Source of the DNA: Mariniphaga sp964540165 | GTDB lineage: Bacteria > Bacteroidota > Bacteroidia > Bacteroidales > Prolixibacteraceae | Assembly (NCBI GenBank): GCA_964540165.1 | Contig: CAZILU010000034.1 | Coordinates: 1-25,406, forward strand | DNA: 25,406 nt | Direction: 5' to 3' | Shown here: one piece after another, positions 7,660 to 15,148 of the stretch | How the letters are laid out: each line of letters opens with the position of its first letter | Position numbering within the stretch: the stretch's first letter is position 1 | Program-made: the position numbers and the translations under genes | The notes under the pieces: model-generated | Database searches by the model: none | What the model was told of the DNA's origin: nothing | The model's input: the letters and a program-made list of their open reading frames with translations, nothing else

Positions 7660-8646
7660 ATGGGCACCATGATTAAAATAATGTTTAAATTCTTATTTTT
7701 AGGATTTTCCCTGATGTTAATCACTCAACCAACTAACGGTCAACGTCTTCTAAAAAAACTACAAGAGACCATTCAGGAAAAAGTTGAAGAAAAGGTCGAA
7801 GAACGAACCGAGCAAAAAGTTGATGAAGCCATTGATAAACAGTTAGATAAAGTAGAAGAATCGATTGACAAAAACAGCTCCGAAGAAAAGACTTCTCCAG
7901 CCGAAAAGGGAAAGGAACGTGAAGCTCGCATGCAAAACATGCTGAAAGGAATCGGGATGTCGGGTGAACCCGTTCCGGTTGCCGACCATTATACTTTCAA
8001 AAACCTCATTGAGATGCAAATCGAAACGTACGATAAAAATGGCAAAAAGGAAAGTCAGGGGAGCTTTATTACGCATCTGAATCCGGAAAACAGAGCCATG
8101 GCTTATGAAGCAATTTCCGGTGATATCGGGCAATCCGGGCAGGGAATCTTCATTATCGATGCAGAAAATGGAGCAACCATTATATTAAATGAGGAGAAGG
8201 GAGAAAAAACCGGCATTGTATATGGTATCAGCGCCTTTTTTTCTTCTATTGGTGAAACCATTGAAAATGAAAATATTGCAGAAACGCCCGAAGCCTATCT
8301 TACCAATCCTAATGTTAAAAAAACCGGCCGTACGAAAAAAATTGCGGGCTACTCCTGCGATGAATATCGTTACAACGACGAAACCAGTGAATCAGAAATA
8401 TGGATTACCCAGGACTTAAAAATGAATACCCAGGATTTTTTCAGTACGCTGTTCAAAACGAATCTATATGCCGGCGGCATTCCCTGGGGCTATATGATGG
8501 AGACTACCTCAATAGACAAAGAGAGTGGAGAAAAATCTTTTATGCAGGTAACAAGGGTTGATTCTGACTCCGACAAACGGTTTAATCTATCTGACTACCA
8601 AATAACCAACCTGGGATCATTTACCATGCCTTCCGGTGAAAAATAA
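7660..8646 (+). CDS. Exported DUF4412 domain protein with N-terminal coiled coil
   Basis: 328 residues. A signal peptide (FLFLGFSLMLITQPTNGQ) is followed by a highly charged, Glu/Lys-rich helix at about residues 30-95 with heptad-like repeats (EKVEEKVEERTEQKVDEAID), probably a coiled coil. The rest matches the DUF4412 pattern: a beta-rich region centred on KKTGRTKKIAGYSCDEYRYN and SEIWITQDLKM, ending in a short beta strand pair. The domain is of unknown function and frequent in exported Bacteroidota proteins. There is no lipobox and no sorting domain, so a periplasmic location is likely. ATG codons at 7660, 7669 and 7681 are all possible starts; no Shine-Dalgarno separates them. The downstream T9SS protein is on the same strand 121 bases away and may be co-expressed. 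Confidence 0.75.
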   Translation: MGTMIKIMFKFLFLGFSLMLITQPTNGQRLLKKLQETIQEKVEEKVEERTEQKVDEAIDKQLDKVEESIDKNSSEEKTSPAEKGKEREARMQNMLKGIGMSGEPVPVADHYTFKNLIEMQIETYDKNGKKESQGSFITHLNPENRAMAYEAISGDIGQSGQGIFIIDAENGATIILNEEKGEKTGIVYGISAFFSSIGETIENENIAETPEAYLTNPNVKKTGRTKKIAGYSCDEYRYNDETSESEIWITQDLKMNTQDFFSTLFKTNLYAGGIPWGYMMETTSIDKESGEKSFMQVTRVDSDSDKRFNLSDYQITNLGSFTMPSGEK

Positions 8647-8767
8647 CCTGAACATCCATCGGAAAACGCATCGGCATTTCAAAAATGACAGATGCACCAG
8701 TTAAATACTCGCATTAACTTATTTTAAAACACAGTAAACCAGAATATTCATTTTTAAAACAGACCTC

Positions 8768-10120
8768 ATGAAAATTTTTACCTTTCTAATTTCAATGTTG
8801 TTCATGGCAACTTTTACCATGGCACAATCCAATGACTACATGCAGAACCGGATCCGGGAGATCGATCTGAAACTGAATCAACAGACAAAAACCAGGAACT
8901 TATTTCTGAAAGCTCAGGCACTAACCTCAGCGACAGATGTTATTCTTAAGAGCGCTCAACCTACGTTAAAAATTGACAGTACGGTTACCAGAGAAAAGAA
9001 TTCCCTGGGTAACTGGGTTTATGAGTACAAAGAGGAATTTTCGTACAATACATTACATCAGAACTACTTATGGATAGAAAAAGAGTGGAGTGCAGGCATT
9101 GAAGACTGGTACATTGCTTCACGAACCGATATCCAGTTTAACGGTCAGGGCAACGTCAGCCAAATGCTGAATTATTATCGCGAAGAACCGGGAAAAAATC
9201 TCAATCTGGAAGGAAAAACCATACCAGAATATGATGCTCCGAACCGGCTAAAAAATTTAAAAAATTATTCTACGGAAAATGGAACTGACTGGGCACTGGA
9301 GATGGAGTATATATTCACTTATAATGGGTCTGACCAGTTAACGAACATAACGATATGGGCAGAAGATGAGGGAGAATTTATCGAAACTATGCGTGAAGCA
9401 TTTATCTATAACGCTGGTGGTAAAATCGAAAAGATTGAAACCTATTACCTTATTGAAGGGACGCCCCTCCTCTTTTCCGAAAGTCAAATGCAATACAATG
9501 GATTGGGACAGCTCATTGGAGAAGAGTATAAATCTCTTAATTATATGACGTTCACCATGGAGCCTTCATCCAAAACCACAACCTCCTACAATGCAGCCGG
9601 TGATGTTGACACAGAGATAAACTACTCATGGGATAAACCTGGGAATGCCTGGGTTGAAGATTGGAAAGACCAGTACATTTATGGCAGTGCCGATTTTTCC
9701 ATGATTGCCTGGCCAGACTACTACTATCTTTTCTCATACTTAGATGGCTATCAGGGAATTACTATGAACAAAGCAATGACAGAGATTCAAACTTCAACGT
9801 GGGTTGATGGGGGATGGACTGATGATGAGCGGACCAATTATTACTACTCCCCAATAGGTTCCTCCTATACCGATTTAATCCAGAACCGGAAATTAACCAT
9901 CTATCCCAATCCGGCTGCGGAATCAATAACCCTTCATTGGCCTGGCTCCGAAAGCCAACTTCAAATGGAAGTTTTTCAGGCAAATGGCACAAAGGTTCAT
10001 GAGCAACCCATCGCTTCCGGGATGACCATTCCGGTATCCCATTTGGAAAGCGGAATTTACATGGTTACACTCAAAAAAGGAAAGGAGACAATTTTTCAGA
10101 GAAATTTTGTAAAGAGATAA
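8768..10120 (+). CDS. T9SS-exported protein with YD-like repeats and type A sorting domain
   Basis: 450 residues. A signal peptide (MKIFTFLISMLFMATFTMAQ) is followed by a body of tandem, loosely repeated beta units of the form YN-x2-G-x(n)-Y (FNGQGNVSQMLNYY, YNGSDQLTNITIW, YNAGGKIEKIETYY, YNGLGQLIGEEY, YNAAGDVDTEINY). These recall YD/RHS-like repeats. The last 75 or so residues are a type IX secretion C-terminal domain: LTIYPNPAAESITLHW, an Ig-like core, VSHLESGIYMVTLKKGKETI and a final basic end FVKR. The protein is therefore predicted to cross the outer membrane through T9SS and be attached to, or released from, the cell surface. I recognise no catalytic motif, so its role is unknown; adhesion or polysaccharide binding is only a guess. 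It is followed by two hairpins, the second a terminator. Confidence 0.85.
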   Translation: MKIFTFLISMLFMATFTMAQSNDYMQNRIREIDLKLNQQTKTRNLFLKAQALTSATDVILKSAQPTLKIDSTVTREKNSLGNWVYEYKEEFSYNTLHQNYLWIEKEWSAGIEDWYIASRTDIQFNGQGNVSQMLNYYREEPGKNLNLEGKTIPEYDAPNRLKNLKNYSTENGTDWALEMEYIFTYNGSDQLTNITIWAEDEGEFIETMREAFIYNAGGKIEKIETYYLIEGTPLLFSESQMQYNGLGQLIGEEYKSLNYMTFTMEPSSKTTTSYNAAGDVDTEINYSWDKPGNAWVEDWKDQYIYGSADFSMIAWPDYYYLFSYLDGYQGITMNKAMTEIQTSTWVDGGWTDDERTNYYYSPIGSSYTDLIQNRKLTIYPNPAAESITLHWPGSESQLQMEVFQANGTKVHEQPIASGMTIPVSHLESGIYMVTLKKGKETIFQRNFVKR

Positions 10121-10125
10121 TCCGA

Positions 10126-10148
10126 TTCCGGGTTATCCAAGCCCGGAA
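10126..10148 (+). other. GC-rich hairpin directly after the T9SS cargo gene
   Basis: TTCCGGG (10126-10132) and CCCGGAA (10142-10148) form a perfect 7-bp stem with a 9-base loop, five bases after the stop codon. No T-run follows, so it is more likely a 3'-end-protecting structure than a terminator. Confidence 0.45.
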
Positions 10149-10188
10149 AAGCCACATTCCGAATGATAAGAAGACGTTGGAACGTTTA

Positions 10189-10221
10189 ACCACTTAACGT
10201 AAGGTTAAGTGGTATTCTTTT
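10189..10221 (+). terminator. Rho-independent terminator
   Basis: ACCACTTAAC and GTTAAGTGGT form a perfect 10-bp stem with a 5-base loop (GTAAG), followed by ATTCTTTTA. It ends the transcript of the DUF4412/T9SS pair and separates it from the hydrolase gene 25 bases downstream. Confidence 0.75.
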
Positions 10222-10245
10222 ATCACAAAAATAAGTATTACTTTT

Positions 10246-11040
10246 ATGCCCATGTTGTATCACAAAGTATTCGAACATAAAACATCCGCCACCTGGGTCG
10301 TGTTTATTCATGGAGCCGGAGGCAGCAATGTGGTCTGGTACCGGCAACTTCGCGATTTTAAACGGCATTTTAATGTTCTCCTGGTCGATCTTCGGGGTCA
10401 TGGAAAATCGAAATCGCACTACTCTCGTGAAGACATGTACCGGTTCGATGAAATCGCTCTTGACGTTGTCAAAACCATGGATTTTTTGTCGATCAAAAAA
10501 GCTCATTTTGTAGGAATTTCATTAGGGAGCATCGTAATCCGGGCTATTGACAAACTGGCTCCGGGAAGGGCTGAATCGATCATATTAGGAGGTGCCGTGG
10601 TTCAATTCAATAAAAAAATCAATGTACTGGTAAGCATGGCCAAACTGCTCAACGCCATACTTCCCTACATGTGGCTATACCGTTTAAACGCATGGATTTT
10701 AATTCCTTCCAGAAAGCACGAACAATCGAGAAAACTCTTTATTCAGGAAGCGATCAAATTGGGAGAAAAAGAGTTTCGAAAATGGTTGCACATGTCGGAT
10801 GAAATTCGTCACAACCTCAAAGAGTTCATTGTTAAAGAGGCATCAGCACCGGTACTCTATCTTATGGGCGAAAAAGACCATATGTTTCTGCCGATGGTTA
10901 CTGAATTGGTAAAAAGGCATATCAACTCGACACTGCTGGTAATCAGAAACAGCGGACACGTTTGCAACCTGGACCAGCCAACCATTTTTAACCAGCAATG
11001 CATCCGGTTTATCAAAAAAATTTCAAGAGCAGGTTTGTGA
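10246..11040 (+). CDS. Alpha/beta hydrolase
   Basis: 264 residues, a compact alpha/beta-hydrolase fold without a signal peptide, so cytoplasmic. The oxyanion-hole loop is FIHGAGGSNVVW (residues 20-31), the second loop LVDLRGHGKSKS (46-57). The nucleophile is S92 in VGISLGS, with acid D211 in MGEKDHMF and base H238 in NSGHVCN, so the catalytic triad is complete. A helical cap occupies about residues 125-195. The substrate is not predictable; esters, peptides or acyl-transfer substrates are all possible. The stop codon overlaps the GTG start of the next gene (GTGA), so the hydrolase and the PAP2 phosphatase are translationally coupled and may act on related lipid substrates, which is inference only. 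A second ATG at 10252 would remove two residues. Confidence 0.85.
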   Translation: MPMLYHKVFEHKTSATWVVFIHGAGGSNVVWYRQLRDFKRHFNVLLVDLRGHGKSKSHYSREDMYRFDEIALDVVKTMDFLSIKKAHFVGISLGSIVIRAIDKLAPGRAESIILGGAVVQFNKKINVLVSMAKLLNAILPYMWLYRLNAWILIPSRKHEQSRKLFIQEAIKLGEKEFRKWLHMSDEIRHNLKEFIVKEASAPVLYLMGEKDHMFLPMVTELVKRHINSTLLVIRNSGHVCNLDQPTIFNQQCIRFIKKISRAGL

Positions 11041-11879
11041 AAGCCTGTTCACATACAAAAACGGTGCTTCTGGCCTCCCTGTTGTTTGCAATGACCATCT
11101 CCTCCCGTGCCGACATACCAGGAAAGCTAAAAATGAATGTTTCCGGCAAAGAGAATTTCTTCCCGATATCAGAATTTGACAGGCATTACCCAACGCCCTT
11201 AGATGAACCGGCCGATTCAACCAAGAAAGAATACGTTGACCCGAGGGGACAAAAAAATGGCATAACGCCGTGGATTACACCGGCAGTTCTAATTTCAGGA
11301 GGAACTGCACTGCATTTCATGCCCGACATAAAAGCGTCTGTACGCGATTTTGCAGCGTCGAATTTTTCCTGGCACAGCCGGATGGATGACTACCTCCAAT
11401 ATGCACCGATTGCCGCCGTTTACGGACTCACCATAGCCGGCATACCGGGTAAAAATAATTTTGGAAACAAAACGGCTTTGGCAGTCAAAAGCTTTATAAT
11501 CAATGGCTTTATCACCGACAGATTAAAGATCTGGATCAACGAAGAGCGCCCAAACGGAGGGATACACTCCTTTCCTTCGGGACATACATCCAAAGCATTT
11601 TCTTTCGCGCACGTGCTTCATAAAGAGTACGGAGCTGTGAGTCCCTGGATCAGTGTCGGTGCCTACACCTGTGCTGCCACCGTTGGCTTTATGCGGGTAG
11701 CAAAAAGTGCCCACTGGGTTTCCGATGTATTCATGGGAGCCGGCATAGGGATCCTCTCTACCGAACTTGTATATCGCACTCATCAATATAAATGGGATAA
11801 TGAGCACCTGAAAAGATTCGACATCTTCCCGTTTCAAACCGGAAAGCATAGAGGGCTGGCTTTGGTCTATACATTTTAA
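11037..11879 (+). CDS. Exported PAP2 family phosphatase
   Basis: 280 residues from a GTG start at 11037, which overlaps the preceding stop (GTGA) and leaves a normal signal peptide (VKACSHTKTVLLASLLFAM, cleavage near SSRA). An ATG at 10998 in the same frame would overlap the hydrolase gene by 43 bases and give an oversized n-region. The acid phosphatase signature is complete, numbered from the GTG: K164-x6-R171-P172 (KIWINEERP), PSGH at 180-183 (HSFPSGHTSKAFSFA) and R220-x5-H226-x3-D230 (RVAKSAHWVSD). PAP2 enzymes remove phosphate from lipid phosphates such as undecaprenyl diphosphate, phosphatidylglycerol phosphate or lipid A. About 70 residues precede the catalytic core, and hydrophobic segments in it suggest membrane association. 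Which lipid is used is not visible. Confidence 0.87.
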   Translation: MKACSHTKTVLLASLLFAMTISSRADIPGKLKMNVSGKENFFPISEFDRHYPTPLDEPADSTKKEYVDPRGQKNGITPWITPAVLISGGTALHFMPDIKASVRDFAASNFSWHSRMDDYLQYAPIAAVYGLTIAGIPGKNNFGNKTALAVKSFIINGFITDRLKIWINEERPNGGIHSFPSGHTSKAFSFAHVLHKEYGAVSPWISVGAYTCAATVGFMRVAKSAHWVSDVFMGAGIGILSTELVYRTHQYKWDNEHLKRFDIFPFQTGKHRGLALVYTF

Positions 11880-11902
11880 GCGCCCATCACCTCCGGGGCG
11901 TT
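11879..11902. terminator. Hairpin between convergent PAP2 and cupin genes
   Basis: AGCGCCC and GGGCGTT pair over 7 bp (one G-T) with a 10-base loop just past the PAP2 stop codon. It lacks a T-run on either strand, so termination is only possible, not established. Confidence 0.3.
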
Positions 11903-11931
11903 AACTGCAAACAAAAAGAGCAGGCCTTAAG

Positions 11932-12273
11932 CTACCGGTTCAGAAACTCCTCCCGGATGGGCGTAAAGCTGTCGATGAGCCGTGCCCTGGAAGATAAAAG
12001 CTTAATGGTATGTTGCTTTCCGGAAGGTGCCAGAAACATATCCCCTGCTTTGAGATGTTGTTCCGGTTCTCCTTCGCAGTAGTATACAATCTCACCTTCA
12101 GCAACGTATGAGGTCTGTTCGTGCGGATGAGAGTGAAATGGATCGGGATTATCCCATGGTCCGTTCGTAAATTCAATCAATACAGTCATTAGATGATCGG
12201 TATGGATGATTTTGCGCTGTACACCCTCTTTAACCTGTTCAAACGATGTCTCATCAAATTTTAAAATAGCCAT
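11932..12273 (-). CDS. Small single-domain cupin protein
   Basis: 113 residues, the size of a single cupin_2 domain. The first cupin motif is PFHSHPHEQTSYVAEGE (residues 46-61) with H47, H49 and Q53 or E52 as likely metal ligands; the second is APSGKQHTIKLL with H88. Between them EQHLKAGDMFLAP is the usual strand-turn. There is no signal peptide, so the protein is cytoplasmic. Such minimal cupins bind a metal and act as isomerases, dioxygenases or lyases on small molecules, or as sensors; nothing here fixes the substrate. It is monocistronic, convergent with the PAP2 gene and divergent from an outer-membrane protein gene over 184 bases. Confidence 0.8.
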   Translation of the reverse strand: MAILKFDETSFEQVKEGVQRKIIHTDHLMTVLIEFTNGPWDNPDPFHSHPHEQTSYVAEGEIVYYCEGEPEQHLKAGDMFLAPSGKQHTIKLLSSRARLIDSFTPIREEFLNR

Positions 12274-12431
12274 ATTTCTTATCTTTAAATCTATTTTCTA
12301 ATTCGAGGGTAAAAATAGTGAAAAATTTGCCGATCGCGAACCAGACCTGCATCAGAGAAGTTTTCTTAAAGCTGAGTTGAAGTTTTCTCAAATAAGGAAA
12401 TCTGTTATCCAAAAGAGTGCAAATGTTTTGC

Positions 12432-12439
12432 TATTTTCG
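12432..12439 (+). promoter_or_regulatory. Candidate -7 box TATTTTCG for the barrel-like gene
   Basis: One mismatch to TAnnTTTG, 18 bases before the ATG at 12458. It would give a very short leader, as is common in this phylum. No clear -33 element. Confidence 0.35.
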
Positions 12440-12457
12440 CTACAAAAATAATGTTAG

Positions 12458-13435
12458 ATGAAGCATATTTTACTCCTTTGTACGCTGTTTGTAACCGGTT
12501 TGGCCCATGCCCAGCAGTTCAGATATCAGGGCACATTTGAAGGGATTGGCGATAACCGGGAGTTTTTCAGTCGAAAGGCCTGGGCTCAAACCATCCTGGG
12601 CAGCAGGGGTTCATTTGAAGCCGGCGTTGATATCGACCGGCACAGCTTGCGGGGGGGCATCAGCCATTTTTATGAGTTTGGAAGTACCATTGACAGCCAA
12701 TCACCCAAACTAACGCTCTACTATGCCTGGGAAGATGAGGTCAGAACGTTTCGCTTTGGATCCTTCCCCCGCCGCAATCTCATTGACTTTCCTCTGGCTA
12801 TGATCACAGACACCTTGGGATACTACCGGCCCAATATCGAGGGATTGTTTGGAGAAGTGCGCTGGGGTTGGGGAAAAGAGAGTGGTTTTGTCGACTGGGT
12901 AAGTCGCCAGACCGACACCGACCGGGAGAACTTCATGGCTGGATTTTCAGGTGAGATCTTTCACCAGAACATTTTCCTGCAAAACTTCTTCATTCTTTAC
13001 CACGATGCCGGAGCAAAAATAGCAGTTCCGGGAAATTTTCTGAAAGATTACCTGGGGTACGCTCTGCAAACAGGCATTCGTACCGAAGAATCATCAAAGA
13101 TCCAGGGTGTGCTAAAAGCCGGAATCCTGGGATCATCGTTTCGCGAGCGTAGCATAACCGACGGATATCTGCATGCTGTCAGCTTTTTTGCAGAGGGAAA
13201 CGGAAGATATAAAAATTATGGCATTCGCTCGGTGCTGCATGCCGGTGAAGGTCATCGTTTCAAAACCGGGGATCTCTTTTACCGGTTAAACAGCTATTGG
13301 AGAACCGATATCATCTGGTACTTCATAAACCATAAAAATGTGCAGGGGCGCTTCAACCTCTCCTTTCATCTTCTTGAAGGGAAAGATCTGGATCAGCAAC
13401 AACAACTCTCTATCATCTACATCTTTGACAACTAA
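12458..13435 (+). CDS. Predicted outer-membrane beta-barrel protein, unknown family
   Basis: 325 residues. A clean signal peptide (MKHILLLCTLFVTGLAHAQQ) precedes a chain made almost entirely of alternating, aromatic-rich amphipathic strands (LTLYYAWEDEVRTFRFGSF, GLFGEVRWGWGKESGFVDWV, NIFLQNFFILYHDAG, FNLSFHLLEGKDL), ending in QLSIIYIFDN. This pattern, the basic/aromatic girdles and the length suggest a porin-like barrel of roughly 14-16 strands. The final strand lacks the C-terminal aromatic of classical barrels, ending instead in FDN. I do not recognise the family and see no plug or ligand motif. It is monocistronic, ends 7 bases from the convergent rimO stop codon, and gives no contextual hint of substrate. 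Confidence 0.65.
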   Translation: MKHILLLCTLFVTGLAHAQQFRYQGTFEGIGDNREFFSRKAWAQTILGSRGSFEAGVDIDRHSLRGGISHFYEFGSTIDSQSPKLTLYYAWEDEVRTFRFGSFPRRNLIDFPLAMITDTLGYYRPNIEGLFGEVRWGWGKESGFVDWVSRQTDTDRENFMAGFSGEIFHQNIFLQNFFILYHDAGAKIAVPGNFLKDYLGYALQTGIRTEESSKIQGVLKAGILGSSFRERSITDGYLHAVSFFAEGNGRYKNYGIRSVLHAGEGHRFKTGDLFYRLNSYWRTDIIWYFINHKNVQGRFNLSFHLLEGKDLDQQQQLSIIYIFDN

Positions 13436-13442
13436 TTAATTG

Positions 13443-14741
13443 CTAATCTGCCAACACGCCAATCAGATCATAATCGTCTGCTCCGGTTATCCTGACAGAA
13501 TAAAATTCACCCTTTTTTAGCGTTGTTGTCGCCGGAATAATCACCTCTCCATCCACTTCGGGGGAGTCGTACTCCGTTCGACCGACATAGCTGTCGTCCT
13601 CCAGACGGTCAACAATGGTTTTATAGATTTTGCCAATACGCTCCCGGTTCAGTTCCGCTGAAATCTGCTGTTGCAGCTCCATAATCTCATTGGCGCGCGC
13701 CTGCTTAACCTCCTCCGGCACATCATCTTTGAAACGTTTCGCGGCATAAGTTCCCTCTTCGTGAGAATAGGTAAATACCCCCAGCCGGTCGAACCGGGTT
13801 TCCCGGACAAACTGCTTCAAGGCCTCAAAATCGGCATCCGTCTCGCCCGGGTATCCCACCAGCATCGTGGTTCTTAACATCACCCCCGGAATCTCATTTT
13901 TGATTCGCTCAATTAACTGTTTAGTCTCCTCACGGGTAACATGACGCAGCATATTTTTCAATACGGGATTGGCAATGTGCTGAAGTGGAAGGTCGAGGTA
14001 TTTGCATACTTTTACATTATCACGCATCACCGGTAAAATTTCGTATGGAAATTTGGTCGGATAGAGGTAGTGTAAACGAATCCACTCAATACCCTCGATG
14101 GCCGAAATCTGTTCGATCAGTTCCGCCAGTTGCGGTTTCCCGTAAAGATCGGTACCATAATAAGAGAGATCCTGAGCAATTACGATCAGCTCATGCACGC
14201 CCCTTTTGGCCAGGTACCGGGCTTCCTGCAACAGGCTCTCCATGCTTCGCGACCGGTACCTGCCGGTCATGAGCGGGATGGCACAAAAAGCGCACGAACG
14301 GTTGCACCCTTCAGAGACCTTCAGATACGCAAAATGCGAAGGAGTTGTGATTTTTCGTTCGTAAATATATTCCGGGGCATACGTCAGCTTCAGCTCATCG
14401 ACAATGGCTTTCAGGTCAAATTTTCCAAAATAGCGGTCAACCTCCGGAATCTCCTTTTCCAGCGCTGTCTGGTATCGCTCCGGCAAACACCCCATCACAT
14501 ACAATTTTTCGATGTCGCCACGCTTTTTTGCCTCGACATAATCAAGAATAATATCGATCGATTCCTGCTTGGCATCGTGAATAAATCCGCAGGTGTTGAT
14601 AAAGACTGCATCAAATCCGGTCTCATTTGAGTCGTGGGCGACCTCAAACCTGCCTCTCTCCAATTGGTTCAGCAACACCTCCGAATCGACGAGGTTTTTT
14701 GAACACCCCATCGTAATCACATTGACTCTTCTTTTTTGCAT
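13443..14741 (-). CDS. rimO: Ribosomal protein S12 methylthiotransferase RimO
   Basis: 432 residues, normal for RimO. The UPF0004 domain carries the auxiliary-cluster cysteines C13 (TMGCSKNLVDSE), C51 (FINTCGFI) and C85 (VMGCLPERY). The radical SAM domain holds C146-x3-C150-x2-C153 in SEGCNRSCAFCAIP. A C-terminal TRAM domain (about 365-432) contains VDRLEDDSYVGRTEYDSPEV. The enzyme adds a methylthio group to the beta-carbon of the conserved aspartate in ribosomal protein S12. GCSKNLVD and CAFCAIP distinguish it from MiaB and MtaB relatives. It is the last gene of a minus-strand run with an SMP-30-like protein and a CDGSH protein, but a 134-base gap and a weak hairpin upstream suggest its own promoter. 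Start at 14741 fits the family. Confidence 0.95.
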   Translation of the reverse strand: MQKRRVNVITMGCSKNLVDSEVLLNQLERGRFEVAHDSNETGFDAVFINTCGFIHDAKQESIDIILDYVEAKKRGDIEKLYVMGCLPERYQTALEKEIPEVDRYFGKFDLKAIVDELKLTYAPEYIYERKITTPSHFAYLKVSEGCNRSCAFCAIPLMTGRYRSRSMESLLQEARYLAKRGVHELIVIAQDLSYYGTDLYGKPQLAELIEQISAIEGIEWIRLHYLYPTKFPYEILPVMRDNVKVCKYLDLPLQHIANPVLKNMLRHVTREETKQLIERIKNEIPGVMLRTTMLVGYPGETDADFEALKQFVRETRFDRLGVFTYSHEEGTYAAKRFKDDVPEEVKQARANEIMELQQQISAELNRERIGKIYKTIVDRLEDDSYVGRTEYDSPEVDGEVIIPATTTLKKGEFYSVRITGADDYDLIGVLAD

Positions 14742-14842
14742 AACCTAAATTTTGCACAAAGAAAATACATTTTCTGAACCATCTCAGAAATCTGCAGAAA
14801 GAACCGTTAAGTCGCAGAAATTTGTCGATACCATAACCCCTG

Positions 14843-14874
14843 CAAAACACTCATCCGAAATAGTAACCGGATGA
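14843..14874 (-). terminator. Weak terminator after the CDGSH gene
   Basis: On the minus strand TCATCCG and CGGATGA form a 7-bp stem with a 10-base loop, then AGTGTTTTGCA. The T-run is short and interrupted, so termination is probably partial, and this is a tentative call. Confidence 0.35.
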
Positions 14875-14875
14875 A

Positions 14876-15112
14876 TCAGAGTTCGCGATGCGTTCCGTCA
14901 CAATAGGGTTTATTCTTCGACTGCTTACACTGACACAGCCAAACATCTTTCGTCTCCTCAATGGTAAAATTCAACGGCACAAATGAGGATCCTTTGTGAG
15001 AGCCGTCACAAAAAGGCTGGTTGCTGCTTTTTCCACAGGCACACCAATAGTAAGAACCAGGCTCCAGCGTTACTTTCTTAGGAACTTTTGCAGCAATAAT
15101 CGGCTTTTCCAT
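14876..15112 (-). CDS. Tandem CDGSH iron-sulfur domain protein
   Basis: 78 residues with two complete CDGSH [2Fe-2S] motifs. The first is CACGKSSNQPFCDGSH with ligands C24, C26, C35 and H39; the second is CQCKQSKNKPYCDGTH with C60, C62, C71 and H75. Each binds one cluster through three cysteines and one histidine, the mitoNEET-type geometry; a two-motif single chain resembles the Miner2 (CISD3) class, here without any transit or membrane segment, so soluble and cytoplasmic. Such proteins are linked to redox sensing or Fe-S transfer, but the bacterial role is not settled. It starts 36 bases after the SMP-30-like gene stop on the same strand, so the two may share a transcript, and lies upstream of rimO, an Fe-S enzyme, which is suggestive but not proof of a link. 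Confidence 0.93.
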   Translation of the reverse strand: MEKPIIAAKVPKKVTLEPGSYYWCACGKSSNQPFCDGSHKGSSFVPLNFTIEETKDVWLCQCKQSKNKPYCDGTHREL

Positions 15113-15148
15113 TATTTAAAAGGTTTTAATTTTTCTGTTATTTGACCA

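Noticed and set aside
14130..14630. Open frame of 166 codons on the plus strand
   Set aside because: It lies fully antisense to rimO, whose motifs are complete, and its translation shows no recognisable domain or signal.
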